A stretch of DNA of 64,000 bases from NCBI GenBank assembly GCA_036362985.1, contig JAYGXS010000001.1:39750047-39814046 (forward strand), read 5' to 3'. The translations under genes and the position numbers were made by a program. The notes below the pieces were generated by a model. It searched no databases, was not told the origin of the DNA, and saw nothing but the letters and a program-made list of their open reading frames with translations. This DNA comes from Ligula intestinalis. Lineage: Eukaryota > Platyhelminthes > Cestoda > Diphyllobothriidea > Diphyllobothriidae. Below are positions 23,530-35,179 of the stretch, piece after piece (position 1 is the first letter of the stretch; each line of letters opens with the position of its first letter).

Positions 23530-23645
23530 TTTGACCCAGTTGAGAAAAACTCGGCAGCCTCGGTGGGATTCGAACCCACGTCAGCAAGGCCTTAGTACAT
23601 CCTTCCCGAGAAGACAGTGAATGGCGTAGGATTGGTGCCAGAATG
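23530..23645 (-). repeat. tRNA-like SINE family 2, third copy
   Basis: The minus strand has GTGGGTTCGAATCCCACC (T arm and box B), then GAGGCTGCCGAGTTTTTCTC and AACTGGGTCAAATGA, matching the tails at 21.88 and 22.13 kb. The 5' half is diverged. Confidence 0.55.
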
Positions 23646-23735
23646 CCTCTTGCCCGAGAGAATGTTCGATAAGATACGGGAATAGGTGGCTTTGCGCTAA
23701 ATGCCGGGAGGTTACGGCTACAGCACGCTAATAGG

Positions 23736-23905
23736 TATATCGCAGGAGGTTAAGTAAATTAAACCATTGCAACTGCGATCTTCAGATCATGGTTCCTTAG
23801 GAGAGGAGAAGTCAGTAGAGGCCGGAATAGTAGGACTACTTTATTGTGTACACAAAGGGACGGAGAATAGATGAAAAGAAGTTGGACTTCGCAGCACACG
23901 TCATT
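23736..23905 (-). repeat. GGTTCCTTAGG repeat family, copy 1
   Basis: The plus strand reads TATCGCAGGAGGTTAAGTAA, then GATCTTCAGATCATGGTTCC, TTAGGAGAGGAGAAGTCAGT and AGAGGCC. Relatives lie at 34.69, 35.41 and 59.52 kb in this orientation and at 56.88-57.0 kb inverted. In the reverse orientation most copies carry an AATAAA just before the conserved part, so the minus strand is likely sense here and the block could be the R-U5 part of an LTR. I see no pol gene. Confidence 0.5.
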
Positions 23906-24696
23906 CTGCTGAAGAGCCGTGGGCCTAAGGGACGTCTGGCGACCGAGAGTGGGTAAAAAGGGACTTGTTCGAGTGGTGCTTGGGCGGCCGCGAGAACCTA
24001 GACGCACATGTGTGTGTCCGAGGGGAAGTAGGCCAAGTCTCTGCAGGTCATCGCGACTGTAAGCTCTGACTGAGGTATTGGATGACCTTGAAGCAGCTGA
24101 CCTTGAACGATGACGCCGGACAAAACAATGAGGGCGTCGGACGGTAGAGACCACTACAGGTACCCCAACATGAAATGTAACACATGATCATCTCCAGTAA
24201 ATGGTTGTGTATCTCCGACTCCCACTGAACACTATACGGTTGTTATAGTTTTTTGTAGAACAGAGTTCATGCAGTCAGAGCGATTTTTTTGCTTCAAACC
24301 CTAATAGGCTTGAACGACAAATTCACCCGATTTCCTGACCTTATATGTAGTCTTGAACGCATGCGAAAAGATATGATGTCCAGATAGCTTATAATGACAA
24401 TGAAAAACAGAACCGGGTACAGAAAAATAGGATTGTTTTTTAACCACGCAAATTTTTAAAGCACCTCATCTTATCGCGCAAATTCCATAGCAGCAATCGA
24501 TAAGTGATAAAAAGCAGGGATTACAGAGGTGCAGGCCCACGGTTGACCCGAACAACATTCAATAAGTTCACTTTTCCAGTGACACAGTCCTCCAACAATG
24601 GAACACGAACCATATAGAACAGATGAGATAATCAGATGCGAAGTGTTTTGAGAGAGGGAGTTGTGCAGTCCTCGTCTGTACTCTTATTTGAATTCT

Positions 24697-24735
<39 letters not shown>

Positions 24736-26193
24736 ATGGCAATTTGATCGTCACGCACGACGATCGAATCCCCCACAGCGAGGGCACAGCGGAGGAGACA
24801 TGCAAGTGAATTATTTTGTAATGAAACGGTCTTGCAAACCATCCACTACAGCATCCCGTCTCTCACCCACCTGAGTCCGATAAAGAACACTGATTGTGAG
24901 TGTATTGACTGACAAAGGTAAAAAATCCGGCCGCACGGGTCTTACACACAAACTGACCATAATCCTAAATTTAGTAGGTAATACTTGGCGAATAGGCTTG
25001 CATCTCACATAAGCGAGAACATCATAAATATCACAGAAAGGAGGCTTTGCAGCCTGACCTTGAGATGTGAGAAGGAGATAGTTATAATGTCATTTTTCAG
25101 CCTTCTAGACCCTGATTCTTGAGGTGTCATGCTAGATTCAAGTGTGCGAGATTTGAAGTGAATCGGTCGTGAGGGTGGATTTGCCATTTCCGGCTCCACT
25201 CGCTATCCCCACTCTCATGCCCCAATTAACTATCCGAGTCTGACGATCACGTCGGAATGGCACTGGACACAGTGTCTGTCAAGACTACGTGTACTGGAGT
25301 AAACGAGCGAAATCCTGCTCACGTTCGTGCGGTGGGCATGTTCTTATATGCGACGTATAGGTGCCAGACTAACACTGATATATAGAAAGCACACGCGACA
25401 GCTTGACCGTCATTGCCGACGATGTCAACCAGGTGCACCAAAACATGGTAAACTACGTGGAAATTAGTGTATAGTCGTAATAGACTTGCCCTGCATCGAT
25501 CGCACTCACTTCTTTTTTCCCACCTGGGCCCGGTGTGTTGACAGAGTTCAGAAGATGGAAGGCGGGAGAGAGCGAAGGTGACTGGCGTGGCGGGAACCCG
25601 CACCTTCCATTTGCGGCCTTCATTATGGGTGGGCATCCCCAGCAAGTCCTGCCCTGTCCTGACTAAGACGTCGTGGTGGTTCAGCGCATCTACTGCATGG
25701 TCCGGTTAGAGCACGTTTATACGTATACAGTTGGTAAGAGCAATATATACTGCCATGCGGAAACGCGTTGCATCGAGCCAGGTGAACAGAACACTCAGTT
25801 TCTGCGGAGACTCTCCACGAGAGCCTGGCAGTTTGGTTGAAAAATGTAAAAGAGAACCCGGGGCAGGCATCCCTGGCGCTGTGTACATTATATAGTTTGG
25901 TCTGCCAGAGGAGTTCGCTAGACTGATGGGAGAATTGTTGACCGCAGTCGCTCATAGACAGGAAGTGAAAATGCTTCGGTAGCTCATGTTTCCTAAGGAC
26001 TCAGTACTCATCAGTTAGACATTTGATGTCGTTTAGCAGCTAGAATGCAACAGTGGCCAAACTTCTTACGTTTGTAAAATCTCTAAACAGATTAGCACAG
26101 TATCTCACGGACAAGTATCCTCGGTGAGACGAAGAGCGAGATTTCGGAACGTCGGACAAAAAGTCAACTAATTTAAAAAAATTGCCTACCCTT
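23906..26193. other. Anonymous sequence with a TC microsatellite
   Basis: A (TC)n run occupies about 24,697-24,730. The GC-richer part at 25.3-25.95 kb yields overlapping minus-strand frames of 108 and 110 codons without recognisable domains. No gene supported. Confidence 0.4.
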
Positions 26194-26293
26194 NNNNNNN
26201 NNNNNNNNNNNNNNNNNNNNNNNNNNNNNNNNNNNNNNNNNNNNNNNNNNNNNNNNNNNNNNNNNNNNNNNNNNNNNNNNNNNNNNNNNNNNN
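26194..26293. other. Assembly gap (100 N)
   Basis: One hundred Ns. The round length suggests a nominal gap of unknown true size. The right flank is a TTC/TTG microsatellite, a likely cause of the assembly break. Confidence 0.99.
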
Positions 26294-26430
26294 TTCTTCT
26301 TGTTCTTCTTCTTGTTCTTCTTCTTGTTCTTGTTCTTGTTGTTCTTGTTCTTGTTCTTCTTCTTGTTCTTCTTGTTCTTCTTGTTCTTCTTCTTCTTCTT
26401 CTTCTTCTTCTTCTTCTTCTTCTTCTTCTA
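26294..26430 (+). repeat. Compound TTC/TTG microsatellite
   Basis: TTC and TTG triplets alternate, ending in pure TTC repeats. Predicted leucine- or arginine-rich frames here are artefacts. Confidence 0.95.
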
Positions 26431-26459
26431 ATATTTATATACATAAAAACAGTGTAGGC

Positions 26460-27960
26460 CCTATGTGAAACAAAATGCCAAAATTTGCGAAAGATTAAAA
26501 TTACTCGCAAACTGGCCTTAACACGTACTCGAACAGTTTGAAGCAATAATGAACAACCCTAAGCGAATAAAAAAGAGGAAATATGAAAAGTGATAATAGT
26601 TTGCTTAGATACATAAAACTTTTTAAAGAAGTCTCAGATTCTGAAAACTTTAAAATCGCTGTAACTGTAATCACTACACGTAAATGAAGTTATCAGATGA
26701 AACCTTAGCCATACCATTTTGTGCATATTAAAAGAAGTATGCTTTCATAAAACTTCCTTATAGATATTTCTGGTATTGGATTTCTATCAGTTTTATGTTG
26801 TTTTTGGAAGTTCCCTCTTCCATCTTTCACGGCTTCCTTCCATATATTTAGATACGGTCCTATCTGTTTATCAAAACCTTCAGAATAAGATATTTTACAA
26901 AAATATTTATTGAAGAAATGCATTCTTGGATATTATTTCTTACGGAGATGGTCGTTTGGGTCTTATCTGTCGACACACCCAACCATGAAAATTCGTCTCC
27001 GAGAAAATGAATGTCCACAACAATATTCGGCAGTTAATATGCCCAAGATCAAATAAAAGCTTTCTAGAATACGTCTTATATTTAAAAGCACTTAAATTAG
27101 ACAGTCAGCTATAGCATATCTACGTAAATCAACACTTTCAAAGGTACCGTCAAGGTAAAAATTGTGAACTTTGACCAATTTTCCGGTTTTCCTGAATATA
27201 AGTGATCAATTATCACCTAAGAGGGAAAGAACCAACTTGTCTTTTTATATTGGAGCATTGTTCACAATATGTTTTTTCTCTTAGGCCCGATTCTAGGATT
27301 GAAAACGCACCAAAGAGTGGACGAACGCATATTAAGATCATGCGAAAACTGATAATCTTCGGTCTGTTCCGTTTTTTGATTGCACATTAGCGGAATCTAT
27401 GTTGTACAGAAAAGTATCTTGTCACATGATGTATGCTTAACAAAGTTGGTCTCATTGCCCATCCACACGGTAAAATATACTCGTTTTTGTTTAAGATCCC
27501 AAATTTTCGATGCGGTAAAATAATCTGCTGTGAGACAAGTTTATTACTGTATTTTGTTACGAAAATGGTTTATGGTATTCAATTTATTGTTGGTTTTGAA
27601 AAAATATAATCGAATTCCCTAATTTTGCTCCCGCCTGATTTTTACTAACTTAAGAGCATATTTACAGGTCCTGCAATGGATTCCTTGAAAACTTTTATTG
27701 TTTATATTGGTGTTCGTTAATGCCAAAACGCACAGGAACAAACATTTAGTTCTGGCATCTTAAATAGCATAGACAATTTTTTGCATATCCGCCAATCTCC
27801 GATTTCGTCAAAATTCTGCCTCTTTTCCATAAATAAAATGAAAAGATCATGTAGATTCCTTTACCAGAAGTCTTTTTGAGCATCAGGTTCACTCAACAGA
27901 TCAAAACAATAACGCCAAATGCACGCTAAACTACTAAATCCAATTTCGATCATGACTTTG
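26460..27960. repeat. Anonymous dispersed repeat, copy 2
   Basis: Homologous to 15,734-16,995 in the same orientation (landmarks listed there). The two copies have collected different indels, and neither keeps a shared reading frame. Probably an old interspersed repeat or segmental duplication. Confidence 0.6.
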
Positions 27961-29940
27961 TAGGAGTTAGCTCACCTAGTGCATGCAGAAAGCTATTACT
28001 GACAAGGATAAGGGAGACTGGAATGGTTCGTTCGGGCTTATTAGCCGTCATCAGCCAGCCATACCTAACGCGCACTTATCTACTAATATATACGACAACG
28101 AAGCTGGGTGTGCGAAAACACAGTTTATTTCCTGTATTCCACGAACAAGGTTACGCGTATCCACCAAGCTGACAACCCCCTGCGCGGGGTGATTAATAAG
28201 CTTTTCTGAATGAAGCCATACCTTGAAACTACTCGAGTCAGAGTAGCCTCCGTGAATTTATTGCCCAGAGCCCCGCAAGTTAATGTGAATTTACTCCCAC
28301 AGACGCAAAGCACCCCATACTTTCTGCACACAATTTAAATTAAAAACGCCGTGTGAATTTATGTGGTCACTCTTCGATTTGCTGTTGCAAAGCTACGAAG
28401 TAGAATAGCACAACCACGAAGTGATGAAGGGCTTAAGCTTTTAATCCAATTCTTCATTTATAACAGTATGATATATTCAGCGGTAGTAAGGACTCCTTAC
28501 TCCTGCCACATTCTTTCCTCAGAAGAGTTGCAGAGACGAGAAGGGATTCAGGGGGAGGGCAGGGGCGGTGAGCAGGATTCGGAGATTTATGGCTTTTGTT
28601 AATGGCCACCCACCGAGCAGAGTGTACATTTCGTGCAGACTACTACCACAAACCTTGCGACCTTGTTGCAAAAATATCGTAGGTAAATAGAATCACATAG
28701 GTCCGCCTTGTGCGTCTGCCTAGGACCTGTCAACAGAGTCGAATGCATAGCTGTTTGTCCACAAATGACAATCTATTTTTTTGAAGCACAGTTTTTCACA
28801 TAAAATACAACTGAGAACGGCAGCATATGTCCAGCCGCTGCTTATGCACCTTACTACACGTGGATGCTTAACAGATGGTAGCAAATGCGATTGTACTATC
28901 TACTGATGTTGTTTTTATCCTCACTAACTCACTACCTTACCACTTTAACTACCAGAATAAAGCACAGATATCTTCTCCAAATCGCGAGATATTGACGATT
29001 TTGTAGCCACTGTGTTTGAACTCCTGGACCTATGTCTGGAGACTTACTTCTTCCTTCGTCCAGTAATGCAACCAACAGCTGGAAGAAGTCTATATAGGGT
29101 TACTTCTCGCTGCCATTCTTGCCGAACACACGCAACAGAAAGGGAAAACCACAATAGTTCCTTTCTTAACTGGAATTTTAACTGTGTTCTTTTGATGACA
29201 CGTTTGCTGTCGTTAAAAGTTCAATTAAAGATGCTCAACAACGCCAGTATTTTTTTCCGGAAGTTATATTCGCTCCCAAAAAGAAGCAGACAAATCTCTC
29301 CTTCATTGACATCCTCGCTCGGCCAGAGACGGATGAGTCATTACTCACCAGTTTAACGCAATAAAGCTCACGCGGAAATCATTCTGCGTTACAACAGCAA
29401 CAGTAAGGTATCGTATGAATGAGATACCGTTAAAAAACGTACCTAGTCGAACAAAACGAATGCCCTGGCAGTGAAAGTTATTGAGTAGTACTAAGTTGCC
29501 TACTCAATCTACTTTCAGAACGTCGGTATACAGCCATTAGATGAATGGAATAAGAAAATTAAAGAGAAGGGGGTATAAGTTAATTCAATGGGCCACCCAA
29601 ACCGACAATTAAGTGAACCATTCAGTACAACAAAAAATGTGTTCGAACTCTTTGAAGGACACCCTAGGGCACAGCTGACCTACGATTCAGCGACCACTTT
29701 ACGCACCTAGTCCAAACGTCAAAGTTCGCAGTGCGCAACCTGGACTCTGGACACACCTTTGCTTTGGGAAAAATTGCACATGGATTGGAAAACCCAGGAA
29801 AGGCAGTTTGGGAATTTTTTGAGACCATGCACTCGGTTAGGAATTGCAGTCTCCGACATCTCGAGCTAGAGCGTGTGTAAAAACTATAAAAATGAAATGG
29901 GCTCAAACGGGATGACTGCTCACTGACAGCCCCGATTTAA
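27961..29940. other. Anonymous sequence
   Basis: No supported gene. The longest frame is 29,012-29,356 (114 codons, plus), without recognisable motifs. Confidence 0.4.
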
Positions 29941-30098
29941 ACCGGAAAGAAACGAACTCGTGTCTCAATGGTTAGTTTGTTCGAATTCTGATCAACAGAA
30001 CGCGGGTTGGAGCCTCGGATGGAATGACTGGCTGAGGACGACTAATAAGCCAGAAATGGCCATTCCAGTCTCCCTTGTCTTTGCCGCCAATACTGTCT
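29941..30098 (+). repeat. SINE family 1 copy
   Basis: Matches the 10,372 copy: AACTCGTGTCTCAATGGTTA (box A), GCGGGTTGGAGCCTCGG (box B), GACTAATAAGCCAGAAATGG, CCATTCCAGTCTCCCTTGTC. The first bases are altered (AGAAACGAACTC). Confidence 0.65.
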
Positions 30099-30363
30099 GA
30101 CTGCTAACTGTTTGCAATTACAACTAAGTATTGATTTCCCAGGCATGTTTTAAAAAGTAAGTTATTTTGCACATTTGTTGTACGACTGATGACTGCATAG
30201 GGGTACAGCGTAGCAAAGGTGTGGAGTAAGCCAAATCACCTTCCATAATGATGAGTTAAATTCAATGTATATTTATTGAAATGCCTATCTTTCAATAATA
30301 CATAATTCGAATTTAAAGTCGTTATTTGGGAAAAGATGTTCTTTGGGATATAAAAGTACCTTT

Positions 30364-30411
30364 AATCAGCCAATTTTGGAGTCTGGTTCCCCAGCTCGTG
30401 TTCGGACTAAC
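30364..30411 (-). ncRNA. Hammerhead-like motif, lineage B, downstream end (degraded)
   Basis: Minus strand: TTAGT, CCGAACA, the GAGCTGG hairpin, CAAA, ATTG, GCTGA. Two invariant positions have changed: the G of the GA pair in the first box, and the G of GAAA. Recognisable only by comparison with the other copies, and surely inactive. Confidence 0.35.
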
Positions 30412-30505
30412 AATAAATGCGCAATGAACAACTAAAACTTCAAAAATTCGGAAAAAATCAATTGTTATATATTGTGAGATCTGATGGGTAGTGGTGGCCT
30501 CAGTC

Positions 30506-31265
30506 AGTCTGCATTGATCAGCCTTCGTCTCTTCCTCCGTTCTTTGAGGTAGTTATAGATACCATCTAACTGTATGTGGCGGTTGATGCATGAATCGTCG
30601 GAGGGTACTGCCTCAACAAATTCTCGGCCATTTTTTTTGGGGGGGGGGGGGTAAACTCCGATGATGCGTGTTTTTTCCCATGCAAAGGTGTGCCCTGTGT
30701 CAAGGCAATGTAAAGCCACTTCTGACAAATAGTCACGTCTCTTCACGGCCTACTGGTGTTCTTAGTGGGGAATAATCTTCCTCTTTGACCACAATATACA
30801 GTATCACGTACTCCGCATGAGATTTTGTAGATTTCTTCCTATTTATTCAGGAAGCTAACCCTAACCTAAGCGTGTAATAGCTGGGTGCGTAAAGTAGTCA
30901 TCGGTTTGTGCGCCACTTTTATTTAGTGTTTCTATAGGTGCCTTACAACGAGTTCAGATAAATTTCTCATATACGGAAGTATTCGTCATGTATTTGTTTC
31001 GGGCGCCTGTTTTGAACTATTTGGTTCCTTTTTGTTGAGTTGTTGTTGTTTCATGCATCGGCATATAAGGTCTCTGGGGTAACCATTGCGGGAAAACAAA
31101 TCAAGCAGGTATTTAAGCTCGACTCGGTAGGTTCCTTCGTCCGAGCAGTGTGTCTCCCCTCGGCGTAGCGGACTTTTGACAACACTCCTTTTTTGAGAGG
31201 TTTGAGGTTTGGGGTTTTTGTCCTCATAGTTAAGGATAACGTCTGCACACGTATCTTGTCGGTAA
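30506..31265 (-). pseudogene. PLE linker and GIY-YIG endonuclease remnant (lineage B)
   Basis: Read on the minus strand from 31,265 downward. First comes KKGVLSKVRYAE, then in a second frame ELKYLLDLFSRNGYPRDLIC (the conserved RNGYP segment after the reverse transcriptase), then LPYMRNLSELVV, IKVAHKPMTTLRTQLL, EEIYKISCGVRDTVYCGQRG (the start of the GIY-YIG module, with YCGQ for YVGET), and finally SEVALHCLDTGHTFAWEK, GREFVEAVPSDDSCINRHIQ and LDGIYNYL. Several in-frame stops and at least one frameshift separate these. The reverse transcriptase is missing. A run of ten G residues at about 30,642 disrupts the nuclease region. Dead copy; family assignment is secure from the motif order. Confidence 0.8.
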
Positions 31266-31299
31266 ACGGAAGTTTGTAATGTTCATTGCACATTTCTTG

Positions 31300-31345
31300 T
31301 TAGTTCGAAGACGAACTGAGGAACCAGACTCGAAAATTAACCGAA
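31300..31345 (+). ncRNA. Hammerhead-like motif, lineage B, upstream inverted end (degraded)
   Basis: Plus strand: TTAGT, TCGAAGA (first C lost), hairpin GAACTGAGGAACCAGACTC, GAAA intact (31,332-31,335), ATTA, ACCGA. Helix I pairing is partly lost. It faces the motif at 30,364-30,411, so the two lie in inverted orientation at the ends of one unit. Confidence 0.35.
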
Positions 31346-31392
31346 TAAAGTTGCTTTTATATCCCAAAGAACATCTTTTTCTTCAAATTAAT

Positions 31393-32465
31393 ATTTCCTC
31401 GGATGCGTGTTTTCCAATTCACAAGACTACATAATTCTCCTCATGGCGTATAAAGGTTACCTGATATACCATATTGACAGCATAAGTACTAGCTGAAAGT
31501 CAAGTTCACGTTTCCCGGCATTTCTGTTGCTAAAAGACGCAACATCGGGATGTTCAGTTCATCAGCGGGTGCTCTCAACGTCCTCCACGCGAAATATTTA
31601 TGTTGATCAAAGGCAATTTCTTTTAACGCCAGTGAGACCAGCCTACCCCACTGCAAGGATTGGGAGGCCCATCGAGTACACTCTACCCACCATTAAGTTT
31701 ATGCATCAATAAGAATACAAGTTTTATGATGAAGTTGGAAAGGTTTCTTGGGGGATCTTTAGTTATCTTTTAAAAATTTGTTTAGAAATGTGTGCTCAAA
31801 ACAGACGGAGAGGATTTGAACAAGTTATTCGCACCGCGGAATCTTATGATCGCGTCTGTCTTACTCCTTCACATTTAGTGACCTAAAAGTAATTGAGAGC
31901 AAATCGTAATGACCTTCTGAAGTTGTTTATAAACGAAACCGAGTTTAGCTTAAAACTACCGAATCGGAAGTGGTAATACTCTTCAATGCGCGGTTGAATG
32001 CAGTTTAACCAGTACTTTGTGGATTTCAACAGGACCGTAGGGCCTGGTAAGAGCGTTGGTGGCTGGCTTCATTTGACGTCCATCTATTCACAGTTATTAC
32101 AAATTCACAGTGGAGTTCACCCAGTGGTCTGCACAAACGTGACATTAAAAATGACGGCCAGTTAAATCTGAGAGAGTAATCTGGCTTCATCTGTCGCATT
32201 TCCTACACCTGCCTTTGCAACTATGGAGGCGGAGCTTGTCGAAAGCTGGGATCGCACGTACGCGGACACGTAACGCCCGCGTGACGCGGTAGGTAACTGT
32301 TGCAAACCGTCATCAACAGTTTTACGGCACATGATTATTAAAATTTAGCAGTCACACAACTACTCGTCTAGACAGAGTGTAGACCAAGTCACGAAAGAAT
32401 CGGAACCTCGAGATACTTTAAGTTATTGAAGCAAAGGCTCGCATTCCAAGTATATGTATAGATTG
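31393..32465. other. Anonymous sequence
   Basis: No supported gene or repeat; frames up to 61 codons. Confidence 0.4.
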
Positions 32466-32466
32466 A

Positions 32467-32957
32467 GAAGAAGCCGTTCGATCACCAGAATCATGGTTTT
32501 ATTAGTCTGAGCTTTCGGACTCTTGCTGGAGTTCGTCCTCAGAGATAAAATTGTAAACGAAAACAAGCAACATTTATAGAGAAGAGGGGCCAATTAACGG
32601 TCATAGGGGTATGGGGAGGGAGAGGACCAATTGGCCACCACTGCCGTGAGTCTGCACATACCTGCACAGGGCAACATATGCGGACGCCAGCTCGAAACAT
32701 CGGGTAACTGAATTGTCATCCGACGCTCAAGCTTAAATCAGTTCTGGGTCTGTCTTGCTGCCGACGCGGGCAATTATCCTCGCACCTTCGAAGTTGAACT
32801 CGTGATCCGTCTCGTAGGTGTGGGCCGCCACATGCGATAATGCGTCACCCCGTCGAATAGCCAGCTGATGTTCGTATATGCGCGAAGATAGACGTCCACA
32901 GGAGTTCAAAAGCTCAGACTACTAAAACCATGATTCTGGTGATCGACACGGCTTCTT

Positions 32958-32958
<1 letters not shown>
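32467..32958 (-). mobile_element. Penelope-like element lineage A: minimal unit with inverted ends
   Basis: A unit of about 490 bp. 32,467-32,524 (GAAGAAGCCGTTCGATCACC, then AGAATCATGGTTTTATTAGT) is repeated inverted at 32,902-32,958 with only a few differences. Between the ends, the minus strand encodes part of a GIY-YIG module: SSRIYEHQLAIRRGDALSHV, AAHTYETDHEFNFEGARIIA, then SDDNSVTRCFELASAYVAL after a stop. Everything upstream (reverse transcriptase, linker, start of the GIY-YIG motif) is missing. The outer right end continues directly into a TTC microsatellite. Confidence 0.75.
32499..32552 (-). ncRNA. Hammerhead-ribozyme-like motif, PLE lineage A
   Basis: Minus strand: CTGAGGA (32,536-32,542, a full CTGANGA match), one extra C, hairpin GAACTC/GAGTCC with one mismatch, GAAA (32,513-32,516), GCTC (32,509-32,512), then AGACTAATAAAA. 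GAAAGCTC holds the palindrome AGCT with no loop (helix III of two base pairs). The following AGA pairs with TCT in front of the box, and ATAAAA can pair with TTTTAT further out. All core boxes are present here, so this is the best-preserved lineage A copy. Confidence 0.5.
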
Positions 32959-32988
<30 letters not shown>

Positions 32989-33012
32989 TTCTTATTCTTC
33001 TTCTTCTTCATC
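32951..33012 (+). repeat. TTC microsatellite at the lineage A end
   Basis: TTC repeats with a few TTA interruptions start at the GCTTCTTC that ends the inverted repeat. Confidence 0.9.
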
Positions 33013-34685
33013 TATATTAAGTTCTCGATGAATAAGCGTATAGATTGTCCACATCTTATGTAGTTTCACATTCCTCCCGCGGGCAGAAAGGTTTGAGAAT
33101 ATTCTGGAAACAGAATAAAACACCGCATTTGGGGTGTGCGAAAACACATAAAAATCCTCCGTCATCAGTCTTACAATCAGGCTAAATTGGCGAACTTAAC
33201 CTATAAAATGCAGAGCATTTCGTTCCCTAAAGCTAAAATTGAAAATGCATATGACGGTCTCGAGTTTGGAGTGTCGACATATTCAGTTCCACTGAGCAGT
33301 GTTATTGGGAGAGCACGAAATGGCAACGGATTGCCTGATTATAAACGAGGAAGGTGAAATAGGTGCCACGCTCATCCTTCCGTTTCCATGAGGACAGCGG
33401 CCGTATTTGTCAAAAGTACCATTCGGATGTGGGCAACGTCTGGCCACTGCTCCTTGGAGTTCTTTTGTGCGAGATGGTTTCTCAGTTTTCTGCGAATGGC
33501 AGTGGTTTGAAGAAAACTGAAGACAACTTTCGCAACCAATGACTCAGACCTCGTCATCGCACGGATAAGAGGGCTACTCTCTTGTCTGCCGTCCCCATGC
33601 AGTCGTCTAGCTGCGATGGCAAATACGCTACTGTCTACACCCTTCTCAGCCAAAATTACCCTTGAATGGCGAGATTGCGTGAGGGAAAATGACTAATAAA
33701 AGACGATAATGGAAAAACTGATAGACAAGAGACCCAGGATGAGGTCTAATAGGCTGATCATTTTTTCAGCTGATGCTATACAATGTAGACACGCAAATGC
33801 GAGGTTTTCCTACAGTTTCCTCCTAAAGTGGGAACGAAACCTAGAAAGAAAATCTGCGCTTGCATCCTCCTAAATATTACCCAATCCACCTGAAATGGAC
33901 AGTCTAGGGTTAAGTTAGATCGTCTGCCAAATGTTTGCGACCAAAGCAGAATTCACACGGAAGGATTCCGAAGAGGAGTTTGTGGACAATGGGTTGATTT
34001 CGGGTACTTCTCATAAATTTTTATGAGATTGATATTAGTTGCACTAGTAGAAGCCTGTCCAAAAGAATCTTAAAGTGGATCCAGGCATGGCTGAGAAAGA
34101 AACGAAATTAGGGGCATAGGCACCGCCATTCTCGCACATATGGTTGATTTAGTGCTTATTTTGAACGCCAGCGAAGCCTCGCATGCAATTTATATGGCTC
34201 CACATTAAAAGTTTAGGCTGTCGGATCAGCTTCTGTTAACGGTAGGAAAAAGCTGTCAGTGGGTTACGTAAGCCGATCTTATGCCTACAGAAAAACCCGT
34301 GCAAGCTCCACATTTACCATGGCCAAAGGTAGATTAAGTACATACTTCTATCCGCCCCCTCCCTCATATACTTTGACTGAACCCTTCCGTTCACTGTCTG
34401 CTATTACCCTTTCCATATTCATACACTCCACTTGCGTGAAAAATGAAATTTACCCGATTACTCATATTAAGCACATCTTTTACTTGTACTCCGTTCGCTT
34501 ATAAATGCACTGACCTGACGATAATTTACTGAAAGTGAACGCATGCATACCAAATATTCTTCTAAAAAACAGGACTTTACCTGCCTTCTCGGACGCTTAA
34601 GATCTTTCTTCCTTCTTGCGCTGCTGTAGAGTTTTTGTTAATTTGAGTAGCATATTTTCTGTTCCAGCGTATATGTTTGGGAAGA
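33013..34685. other. Anonymous sequence
   Basis: No supported gene. Frames at 33,136-33,357 (plus, 73 codons) and 33,372-33,653 (minus, 93 codons) have ordinary composition but no recognisable domain. Confidence 0.35.
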
Positions 34686-34689
34686 AGTT

Positions 34690-34905
34690 GTCAGTGTACC
34701 TATCGCAGGGGGTTAAGTGAGTTAAAATCTAGGTACTGCTATCTTCAGAACATGGTTCCTTAGGCGAGGAGAAGTCAGTGGAGGCCAGAGTAAAAGGAAT
34801 AGTTTATTCTGTATACAGGAGTATGGAGAAAAAGCAGGAAGAGTTTGACTTTGGAGCGCACGACCAGCCAGGAGGCTAGCCGGGTCCTAGGTGCCGGCTG
34901 GGCCT
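34690..34905 (-). repeat. GGTTCCTTAGG repeat family, copy 2
   Basis: Plus strand: TACCTATCGCAGGGGGTTAA, CTGCTATCTTCAGAACATGG, TTCCTTAGGCGAGGAGAAGT, TTTGACTTTGGAGCGCACGA. It is nearly identical over about 200 bp to copy 3, 720 bp downstream in the same orientation. In reverse orientation it carries AGAATAAACTATTCC, an AATAAA signal. Confidence 0.6.
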
Positions 34906-35179
34906 CAAGCATCCCAGCGGCCAGCGTGAGCGGTCATTGTTTGATCGGCCTTGGAGGTTATTTGCCGGATAGAGTGCATGCATCTTATTCGCCGCCGGGC
35001 GAGACCAGCTTTGCGATATCTGTGATTGGTTGTTCAAGAGACCGCCTTCAGTGCAGGCGCACTCGTCAGCAGCGGTGGTCCTTGGCGCATGGTCGCCTAT
35101 GTGGAAGGAGTCAGCACATACCTTTTAGTTTACAATAGTATCTCACGGCAACCGACCGGTATATTCCCGAGCAAAACTG

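Larger units (their letters stand above)
30326..31392 (-). mobile_element. Penelope-like element lineage B: 3' remnant between inverted ends
   Basis: A unit of about 1.07 kb. The outer 100 bp on each side are inverted copies of one another: GATGTTCTTTGGGATATAAA at 30,336 and its complement near 31,360; CTGGTTCCCCAGCTCG at 30,383 and its complement near 31,320. Between them lies only the 3' part of a PLE coding region on the minus strand. The same ends without any body form the fold-back at 7.6-7.8 kb. PLEs are known to carry repeated ends in direct or inverted orientation; how such short bracketed units arise is not clear from the sequence. Confidence 0.7.

Noticed and set aside
26040..26546. 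168-codon arginine-rich frame (minus) and leucine-rich frame (plus)
   Set aside because: Produced by the TTC/TTG microsatellite and the 100-N gap.
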